Source: Casimicrobiaceae bacterium
Lineage (GTDB): Bacteria; Pseudomonadota; Gammaproteobacteria; Burkholderiales; Casimicrobiaceae
Reading direction: 5' to 3'
Length of the DNA: 64,000 nucleotides
NCBI GenBank assembly: GCA_026646885.1
Contig: JAPKHK010000002.1
Coordinates: forward strand, 300,381 to 364,380
The notes beneath the pieces are model-generated. The model was not told the origin of the DNA, searched no databases, and worked only from the letters and a program-made list of their open reading frames with translations. Both the position numbers and the translations under genes were made by a program. Below are positions 25,864-32,720 of this stretch, piece by piece. Position 1 is the stretch's first letter; the number at the start of each line of letters is the position of its first letter.

Positions 25864-27452
25864 AAATTTTCATCAGCAGCGTCCAGAAGGAATTCGCAGC
25901 CGAGCGCAAGGCGCTGGCCGAATACCTTTCCGGCGACCCGCTGCTGCGGCGTTTCTTCGAGACGTTTCTCTTCGAGCGCGATGTCCCCGCTTCCGACCGT
26001 TGGCCCGATGCCGTCTATCTCGATGAAGTCCGCAACTGCGATCTCTATCTTGGTCTCTTTGGAGACGACTACGGCTGGGAAAACAAGGACGGCCTCTCGC
26101 CCACCCACCTCGAATTGAACGAGGCCACCCGGCAGGGCAAGACCCGCCTGATCTTCGTCAAGGGCGCGGCCGATGACGCCAAGCACCCGAAAATGCGCGC
26201 CTTGATCCGCGACGCCGGGGGCAAGCTCGTCCGGCGGCGTTTCAATTCTTCCGAAGAACTGGTCGCCGCCGTCTATGCGAGCCTGGTCCGGATCCTTGAA
26301 GAGCGCGAGCTGATCCGTTTGGCGCCCTTCGATGCCACGTTCTGCCGAAACGCCGCGCTTGACGACCTGGACCCGGACAAGATCACTCGCTTTCTCGGGC
26401 TGGCCCGCCGCGGGCGCAATTTTCCGTTGCCGGAGGACACGCCGCCCCATGAGGTGCTGGCCCACCTGAACCTGCTCGACAAGGGTCGGCCGACCCATGC
26501 CGCCATCCTGTTGTTCGGCAAACAGCCACAACGCTTCCTCATCACGTCCGAGGTGAAATGCGCCCACTTCCACGGCTATGAAGTGGCCAAACCCATCCCT
26601 TCCTATCAGGTGTACAAAGGCACGGTCTTCGACCTCGTGGACCAGGCCAAGGATTTCGTGCTCTCCAAGATCGACCTCTGGGTCGGCACCCGCGAGCACG
26701 GCACCCAGGTTCCCACGAAATACGAAATCCCGCAGGAGGTTGTAGCCGAAGCCATCGTCAACGCTGTCGTGCATCGCGACTACACCAGCAACGCCAGCGT
26801 GCAGGTCATGCTCTTCAAGGACCGGCTGGAAATCTGGAACCCCGGTTCCCTGCCGCCCACGCTGACCCTCGAAAAACTGCGCGGCCCGCACGCCTCCGTC
26901 CCGCACAACCCGCTGCTGGCGGAGCCGATGTATCTCACCAAATACATCGAGCGCATGGGCACCGGCATCCGCGACATGATCGACCGCTGCCGGAAGGCCG
27001 GGCTCCCCGAACCCGAAATCCGGCTGGATGGCGGCTCCTTCGTCCTGACGATCCGCAGACCGGCCACTGGGTTGGTAACTCAGTCGGAACCAGCTCAGGA
27101 CCAAGGCGGGCAGCTAGAGTCACGGCTAGAGTCACGGCTAGAGTCACGGCTAGAGTCACGGCTAGAGTCACGGCTAGAGTCACGGCTAGAGTCACGGCTA
27201 AAGTCGGCCTTGGCCGCCAAGGTCGTACTGGCCATCCGATCGCAGCCTCTCGGCAAAGCCGCCCTTGCGCCGATCCTCGGACACAAAACGGTCTCCGGCG
27301 AGCTTCACAAGCAGATCAAGCGCATGGTGAACGGCGGCCTCATCGAGCCCACCATCCCCGAAAAACCCAGCAGTCGCCTCCAGAAATACCGGCTCACCGC
27401 CAAGGGCCAGGCATTGCTGGCGGAGTTGGAAAAGGCAGGGGGCGACGCATGA
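25860..27452 (+). CDS. DUF4062 protein with AlbA/RecG-like ATPase region (copy 2)
   Basis: 530 residues, a divergent paralogue of the protein at 23766. DUF4062 domain starts at residue 1 (MKIFISSVQKEFAAER). The C-terminal ATPase-like module carries VAEAIVNAVVHRDY, IWNPGSLPPTL and ERMGTGIRDM. Between this module and a winged-helix end lies a repeat of LESR seven times (residues about 419-446), a charged helical or coiled-coil linker encoded by a 12-bp tandem repeat. ATG 25860 overlaps the stop of the hsdM remnant. The two paralogues are too different to be a recent exact duplication. Confidence 0.8.
   Translation: MKIFISSVQKEFAAERKALAEYLSGDPLLRRFFETFLFERDVPASDRWPDAVYLDEVRNCDLYLGLFGDDYGWENKDGLSPTHLELNEATRQGKTRLIFVKGAADDAKHPKMRALIRDAGGKLVRRRFNSSEELVAAVYASLVRILEERELIRLAPFDATFCRNAALDDLDPDKITRFLGLARRGRNFPLPEDTPPHEVLAHLNLLDKGRPTHAAILLFGKQPQRFLITSEVKCAHFHGYEVAKPIPSYQVYKGTVFDLVDQAKDFVLSKIDLWVGTREHGTQVPTKYEIPQEVVAEAIVNAVVHRDYTSNASVQVMLFKDRLEIWNPGSLPPTLTLEKLRGPHASVPHNPLLAEPMYLTKYIERMGTGIRDMIDRCRKAGLPEPEIRLDGGSFVLTIRRPATGLVTQSEPAQDQGGQLESRLESRLESRLESRLESRLESRLESRLKSALAAKVVLAIRSQPLGKAALAPILGHKTVSGELHKQIKRMVNGGLIEPTIPEKPSSRLQKYRLTAKGQALLAELEKAGGDA
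27114..27197 (+). repeat. 12-bp tandem repeat, 7 perfect copies
   Basis: CTAGAGTCACGG repeated seven times without error, followed by a degenerate eighth unit (CTAAAGTCGGCC). It encodes LESR repeats in the DUF4062 protein. As 12 is a multiple of three, copy-number change would alter linker length without shifting frame. Confidence 0.95.
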
Positions 27453-28516
27453 AAAAGACGCCAGACAACAAGGAAACCTCCCTGACGCGCTCCTCCGCCG
27501 TCGAATACCTCACCTTCGTCGCGGCACAGGGTCAAGGTGGCGTCGAGGTGGTTTATGCCGACGAGGACATCTGGCTGACTCAAAAAATGATGGGCGTCCT
27601 CTACGACGTGAAGACCCCCACCATCAACTACCACCTCAAAACCATCTTCGCCGACAACGAACTCGCGGAGGATTCAGTTATTCGAAAATTTCGAATAACT
27701 GCCGCCGACGGCAAAAACTACGACACCGGCCACTACAACCTCTCCGCCATCATCGCCGTCGGCTACAAGGTCAACTCCGAGCGGGCCGTCCAATTCCGCA
27801 AATGGGCGACCACCGTGGTCAAGGAGTTCACCATCAAGGGCTTCGCCATGGACGACGAACGCCTCAAGGCCGGCGGCACCGTCCTGACCAAACAGTACTT
27901 CGAAGAACAGCTCCAGCGCGTCCGCGAAATCCGCCTCAGCGAGCGCAAGTTCTACCAGAAGATCACGGACATCTACGCCACCGCCATCGACTACGACCTT
28001 AGCGCCACCGCCACCCAACGCTTCTTCGCCACCGTGCAGAACAAGCTCCACTGGGCCATCCACGGCCAAACCGCCGCCGAGGTCATCGTGGACCGGGCCG
28101 ATGCCGGGAAACAGCACATGGGCCTGACTACATGGAAAGATGCGCCCCATGGAAAAATCCAGAAATTCGATGTCAGCGTCGCCAAGAACTACCTGACCGA
28201 ACCGGAGATGGCGCAACTCTCCCGCCTCGTCAACGCCTACCTCGATGTCGCCGAAGACATGGCCCAGCGGCAGATCCCCATGACCATGCAGGACTGGGAA
28301 ACACGGCTCAACCGCTTCATCGAAGCTACCGATCGGGAAATCCTGCAGGACGCCGGCAAAGTCACCGCCGAAATCGCCAAAGCCCACGCCGAATCCGAGT
28401 TCGAGAAATACCGCATCGTCCAGGATCGCCTGTTTGTCTCGGACTTCGATGCCGAAGTCATGCGGATCGCAAGGAATGATGAGGAAAGCGGGAACGAGGA
28501 AGGTGGTGCGGAGTGA
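27449..28516 (+). CDS. RhuM family protein
   Basis: 355 residues of the RhuM (virulence protein) family. Typical N-terminal half: VEVVYADEDIWLTQKMMGVLYDV, then VIRKFRITAADGKNYDTGHYNL and VGYKVNSERAVQFRKWATTVV, a helix-turn-helix-like Bro/KilA-type fold. The C-terminal half is helical. Genes of this family recur inside type I restriction and other defence operons, with unknown function. It overlaps the DUF4062 stop as ATGA, and 28 bp separate it from hsdS. Confidence 0.85.
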   Translation: MKKTPDNKETSLTRSSAVEYLTFVAAQGQGGVEVVYADEDIWLTQKMMGVLYDVKTPTINYHLKTIFADNELAEDSVIRKFRITAADGKNYDTGHYNLSAIIAVGYKVNSERAVQFRKWATTVVKEFTIKGFAMDDERLKAGGTVLTKQYFEEQLQRVREIRLSERKFYQKITDIYATAIDYDLSATATQRFFATVQNKLHWAIHGQTAAEVIVDRADAGKQHMGLTTWKDAPHGKIQKFDVSVAKNYLTEPEMAQLSRLVNAYLDVAEDMAQRQIPMTMQDWETRLNRFIEATDREILQDAGKVTAEIAKAHAESEFEKYRIVQDRLFVSDFDAEVMRIARNDEESGNEEGGAE

Positions 28517-28544
28517 GCACCGAACGGAGCCAACGGATCGGGGT

Positions 28545-29816
28545 ATGAGCGACTGGCAGAAAACTACAGTTGGCGAGATCGCCTCCGGATTCCTCAGCGG
28601 TGGAACGCCATCGACATCGCGAGCTGATTTCTGGGAAGGAGAGATTCCTTGGATCACGAGTAAATGGCTCGGGGACAAACTTGAGCTTACAACCGGAGAG
28701 AAATTCGTCTCCGAGGAAGCAGTCAAGAAGACTGCAACCAAGATCGTCCCCAAAGACAGCATCATCTTCGCAACGCGGGTTGGCGTCGGCAAAGTCGGCA
28801 TTAACCGGATTGACCTCGCCATCAACCAGGACCTCGCAGGCGTCCTGATCGACAACGAGCGCTACGACATCAAGTTTCTCGCATACCAATTGGGGATCGA
28901 CTCGATTCAGCAATACGTAGCAATGAACAAGCGCGGCGCGACAATCAAAGGGATCACGCGGGACTGTCTTGAACAGATTCGACTCAACCTCCCCCCACTC
29001 CCCGAGCAGAAAAAGATCGCACACATCCTTTCGACGGTGCAGCGGGCGATTGAAGCGCAGGAGCGGATCATTCAGACCACCACCGAGCTGAAAAAGGCCC
29101 TCATGCACAAGCTCTTCACCGAAGGCCTCCGCAACGAACCCCAAAAACAAACCGAAATCGGCCCCGTCCCCGAAAGCTGGGAGGTGAAACCACTGATCGA
29201 TACCGTTGAGTTCATCGACTACGGTGTCTCGCAGGCTATCCCAAAGACACCCACTCCAGAGGGAGTCAAAATCGTCAGCACGGCTGACATCGACAAACAG
29301 GGAAATCTGCTCTACGGGAAAATTCGCCGCATTGTGGTCCCGGTGAAAACTGCCAATCGCCTTGTTCTGAAAGATGGCGACGTTCTTTTCAATTGGCGGA
29401 ACAGTGCCGAATTGATCGGGAAATCGGCAATCTATGAGGAGCAGGATGAGCCACATATCTTTGCATCGTTCATCCTGAGAATCTGCGCGGGCGAGAAAAA
29501 GTCGCACAACTACTTTCTCAAACATCTGATGAATCACTATCGGGAAGAAGGCGTGTTTGTGAAGCTCGCCCGCCGCGCCGTGAATCAAGCGAACTACAAC
29601 AAGAACGAGATATCGGTTCTTAAAATTCCGTCACCGCCCTACGAGCAGCAGGTCGAGATCGCTAAAACAATCGGTGCCGCTGACGCAAAGATTTGGAGCC
29701 ATGTCGACAAGAAGCGCAGCCTCGAAGACCTCTTCCGCACCCTCCTTCACGAACTGATGACCGCGAAGACCCGCGTTAACGAACTCGAATTCCCATCAGG
29801 AGGGCAGGCCGCATGA
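28545..29816 (+). CDS. hsdS: type I restriction-modification specificity subunit
   Basis: 423 residues. HsdS reads the bipartite target through two target-recognition domains: residues about 1-150 (start WQKTTVGEIASGFLSGGTPS) and about 205-370 (start GPVPESWEVKPLIDTVEFI), separated by conserved helices (LPPLPEQKKIAHILSTVQRAIEAQE) that recur at the end (PPYEQQVEIAKTIGAADAK). Start ATG 28545 is chosen since the family begins with SDWQKTTVGE; upstream codons belong to another frame of rhuM. The stop overlaps the Abi-C gene as ATGA. Confidence 0.93.
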   Translation: MSDWQKTTVGEIASGFLSGGTPSTSRADFWEGEIPWITSKWLGDKLELTTGEKFVSEEAVKKTATKIVPKDSIIFATRVGVGKVGINRIDLAINQDLAGVLIDNERYDIKFLAYQLGIDSIQQYVAMNKRGATIKGITRDCLEQIRLNLPPLPEQKKIAHILSTVQRAIEAQERIIQTTTELKKALMHKLFTEGLRNEPQKQTEIGPVPESWEVKPLIDTVEFIDYGVSQAIPKTPTPEGVKIVSTADIDKQGNLLYGKIRRIVVPVKTANRLVLKDGDVLFNWRNSAELIGKSAIYEEQDEPHIFASFILRICAGEKKSHNYFLKHLMNHYREEGVFVKLARRAVNQANYNKNEISVLKIPSPPYEQQVEIAKTIGAADAKIWSHVDKKRSLEDLFRTLLHELMTAKTRVNELEFPSGGQAA

Positions 29817-30610
29817 GTTCACTGAGCATGCGGGAGAAACGTACTCTCGAGGAGTTTCTCGGCATGGGCGGAGGCTACGTCCTGAATTTCTCCGACCGTA
29901 CCTTCAGCGAATTCGTCCATGAAGCCGTCGATATCGAGATTCACTCGGATGAGTACTCGATTCACGGTTCATCAAAGGCCAAGAAGCTACGCGCTTTCTG
30001 GGAAGTCGAGTCTGACTACCTTGTGGGGCGATTGCTGAACGCGTTGATCGACTACGCGCAAGATGCTGCTCGCGAAACCTCTGATGAAGCCAAGAGGCTA
30101 GCGGAGCGATCCCGAGCAATCGCAAGCCGCCTCCTCGCTGGCGGCCCGAGCCTAGATGATCTGAAGCAGAAGGCAAAGTCCCTCGATGCGAATCATCTTG
30201 CCGAACAGATTCGCCGTATGGAGGACTCGGTTAGGAGTGATCCAAGCCTGGCTATCGGCACAGCTAAGGAACTCATCGAGACCTGCTGCAAAACGATCCT
30301 CTCCGAACGAGGGCAGGAGATTTCCGGCACCCCTGACATCCCAACGCTAACGAAGGCCACGCTGAAGGAACTGAACCTTGTTCCCGAAGGAGTTCCGAAC
30401 GCAGCGCGTGGCGCGGATGTGATCAAACGGCTCTTGAGCAATCTATCGACAATCGGCCATGGTTTGGCCGAACTGCGCGGCCTTTATGGCACAGGTCATG
30501 GACAGCACGGATCAACTTCGGGACTCACCACTCGACACGCCAAACTCGCTGTCGGTGCGGCGTCGACGCTGGCCGTCTTCCTCTTCGAAACTCACGAGCA
30601 AACGAAATGA
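29813..30610 (+). CDS. abortive infection (Abi-C domain) protein
   Basis: 265 residues with the Abi C-terminal domain in the second half: SDPSLAIGTAKELIETCCKTIL, then LSNLSTIGHGLAELRGLYGTGHG, an HxxxxxRxxxGxxHG pattern typical of the family. The N-terminal half is helical and of unknown role. ATG 29813 overlaps hsdS and its stop overlaps the ATPase gene. Abi-C domains occur in phage-exclusion proteins. Codon use in this and the following two genes is visibly more AT-rich than in hsdM or hsdR, consistent with a separate origin. Confidence 0.8.
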   Translation: MSSLSMREKRTLEEFLGMGGGYVLNFSDRTFSEFVHEAVDIEIHSDEYSIHGSSKAKKLRAFWEVESDYLVGRLLNALIDYAQDAARETSDEAKRLAERSRAIASRLLAGGPSLDDLKQKAKSLDANHLAEQIRRMEDSVRSDPSLAIGTAKELIETCCKTILSERGQEISGTPDIPTLTKATLKELNLVPEGVPNAARGADVIKRLLSNLSTIGHGLAELRGLYGTGHGQHGSTSGLTTRHAKLAVGAASTLAVFLFETHEQTK

Positions 30611-32088
30611 ATCATTTTCGACTAAAGACTGCTTCTTTCGATTTTGGAGTTGGCTCAACCGCATCAATCGATTTCGTTGCCTCACCCACTGGCAACCAGA
30701 GTCGCCAAACCCATTTCACGCTCCTGATGGGCGCAAACGGTTCCTATAAGAGTCGAACTTTGGCAGGGTGCATCGACTTACTGCGTTACCAAAACTCCCG
30801 GATCGGCGATGAGAAACCGGAGAGACCCTCTGAGTGCTGCCTTTACGCCACAATTGAGTCAGAAGGTAGAACTATCCAGATCGGCGCCGAACCGCTCTCT
30901 CAATCGGGAAACGAATTTCTCCCCTCTCGAGTCTTGGCTCTGTCGAATCTAGTTAGAGATAGGTTTACGTTTGGTGAACGTGACGAAGAAGACAATCCCA
31001 ATCGGTTTTACCACTACTTGGGTGTTCGTCAGGCAACAAATCTGACTACCACTGGAGCGATGGATCGCATCGTCGCGGATGCTTTCCTTGAAGTCCTGCC
31101 CGACACTGAACGCCGGGAACTTCTATTCAAGTGGATTGGAAAGCTATTCGCGAATTATGAATTGGCCTTTGGGTTTGCTCACCTTCGGCCACAATCGTTT
31201 GACGATTTTCTCCAAGACCCCACTGGGTTTTACGCTAAGTTGCGCGGAAGGGCTAGGCCGGGTCCCTCAGCGAGAGAGCTAGATGAGATTCCGGAATACA
31301 GGAGTCAAATTGCGCGCTTGCAGCCCTACATTGAAAGGTGGCGGAGCCAAAAGGTACGTGTGGTTTCGTCATCTGGTTTTCAGCGATCTCAAGTTGTAAC
31401 GGACCCGTTAAATCAGCTTTCTGAGAGCGAATGTAGCGAGATTGCTAGATTGCGGCCCGCCTTCGAAGCTGCTCGGCGCCTCCGTCTTCTGGCTGGGCCA
31501 TATATGCTTCTTCGGACGAGAGGTAAGCAGCCGTCTCCGTGGTTGGAGCTCACCAACCTTAGTTCAGGTGAGCAGAACCTGATCTCGACTGGCGCAAGAT
31601 TGGTTGCTCATGCCAAGACTGGTTGCTTTATCGCTATTGATGAGCCGGAACTGAGTCTGAATGTCGCATGGCAACAGCGATACATAGAACTCATAAGCTC
31701 AGCGTTGGCTTGCGCCAAGGGAAGCCACGTCATGATCGCCTCTCATTCTCCCCATTTGGTCTCGAGTCTTGAGCCCGGAAACTCAACAGTTGTCGTTGCC
31801 GAAATGAATGGTGACGCGGTTCAATACTCAACTCATGATGGAAGCTTCTTCGGATGGGGGGCTGAAGCGATTCTCTATAAAGTGTTGGATATCCCTTCGG
31901 CATCGAATTTCGAATTCACGAGGGAGCTGTCCGCTATATTGCTTCACATTCAAAATGGCGGGGAAGACCGCGCGCTTCTAGATGGATTCTTGCGGAAGGC
32001 GAATAGGCTGGATCTTCGGAAAGGCGACGATGCTCTAGCGGCGGTGATCGCCGAGATCGATTCTTATCGCAAGGGCTTAGAGGCATGA
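30607..32088 (+). CDS. Septu-like ATPase (PtuA-like)
   Basis: 493 residues, AAA/ABC-type ATPase related to those of Septu and OLD-like defence systems. Nucleotide-site motifs: Walker A MGANGSYKSR, with tyrosine (Y47) where glycine is usual before the lysine; a signature-like LSSGEQNLIS; Walker B CFIAIDEPELSLN; and a SHSPH switch. The middle is helical. It overlaps the Abi-C gene upstream and the HNH nuclease gene downstream (ATGA both), matching the PtuA-PtuB arrangement. In Septu the ATPase senses and the HNH protein cuts. The altered Walker A leaves ATP hydrolysis uncertain. Confidence 0.8.
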   Translation: MNHFRLKTASFDFGVGSTASIDFVASPTGNQSRQTHFTLLMGANGSYKSRTLAGCIDLLRYQNSRIGDEKPERPSECCLYATIESEGRTIQIGAEPLSQSGNEFLPSRVLALSNLVRDRFTFGERDEEDNPNRFYHYLGVRQATNLTTTGAMDRIVADAFLEVLPDTERRELLFKWIGKLFANYELAFGFAHLRPQSFDDFLQDPTGFYAKLRGRARPGPSARELDEIPEYRSQIARLQPYIERWRSQKVRVVSSSGFQRSQVVTDPLNQLSESECSEIARLRPAFEAARRLRLLAGPYMLLRTRGKQPSPWLELTNLSSGEQNLISTGARLVAHAKTGCFIAIDEPELSLNVAWQQRYIELISSALACAKGSHVMIASHSPHLVSSLEPGNSTVVVAEMNGDAVQYSTHDGSFFGWGAEAILYKVLDIPSASNFEFTRELSAILLHIQNGGEDRALLDGFLRKANRLDLRKGDDALAAVIAEIDSYRKGLEA

Positions 32089-32720
32089 AAAAGATTGCCG
32101 CCGCTGTGGTAAGCCAAGCAGATGTCGTCGCGCTTCAAGCATATCCACCTGCACGCCAGAGTCGGATGTGGGGAAACACAGCTGGAAGACCTCGTCGGTT
32201 TAAAGACGAGCTAACGACCGATTTGCTGCAGAAGCAGTCTCACCGCTGCGCATATTGTTGCAATCGGTTGATGGGTGAGCAGCCTCATCGAGATCATATT
32301 GCACCGAAAGGTCTCAATCTCCATCCGGAGTTCACATTTGAAGTCAGGAATCTTGTTCTTGCCTGCTATTACTGCAACTCCGAAAGAAAGGGTGAAACTG
32401 ACACAATTGCGGTGAAGAGCCCTCAATACGCAAGCTGTCAGTTTACGATTGTCCATCCGATTCTCGATGATCCTGAAGACCACCTTAAATTTGTGGGGCA
32501 TCGGGGGGATATCCTGATCCAGGCAGTGAGCGGATCTGTTAAGGGGCAGATGACAATTGATCTGTTTGATCTCGCGAGTGCACACCAATCAAAGGCCAGG
32601 GCAAAGGACGCCCTATTCGATCAGGATGTCGGCCACCTTCAAGGACGTTGGAAGCGACTTTTGGAACAGGTGGCATTCGCACCATTACCCCGCCAGAAAG
32701 TTATCAAGTTTCGGTCATGA
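32085..32720 (+). CDS. HNH endonuclease (PtuB-like)
   Basis: 211 residues with an HNH/zinc-type nuclease core: CAYC (55-58), HRDH (68-71), N89 in RNLVLACYYC and the second zinc pair C94/C97, then NSERKG. This is the ordering of PtuB and related HNH effectors. The C-terminal 90 residues are outside the core and not recognised. It overlaps the ATPase gene upstream and hsdR downstream, so it is translated from the restriction operon. Confidence 0.85.
   Translation: MKKIAAAVVSQADVVALQAYPPARQSRMWGNTAGRPRRFKDELTTDLLQKQSHRCAYCCNRLMGEQPHRDHIAPKGLNLHPEFTFEVRNLVLACYYCNSERKGETDTIAVKSPQYASCQFTIVHPILDDPEDHLKFVGHRGDILIQAVSGSVKGQMTIDLFDLASAHQSKARAKDALFDQDVGHLQGRWKRLLEQVAFAPLPRQKVIKFRS

Noticed and set aside
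27114-27197. CRISPR array
   Set aside because: Units are 12 bp, directly adjacent without spacers and lie within a coding frame.
30607-32720. Retron with Septu-type effectors
   Set aside because: The ATPase/HNH pair is similar to some retron effectors, but no reverse transcriptase or ncRNA is adjacent.
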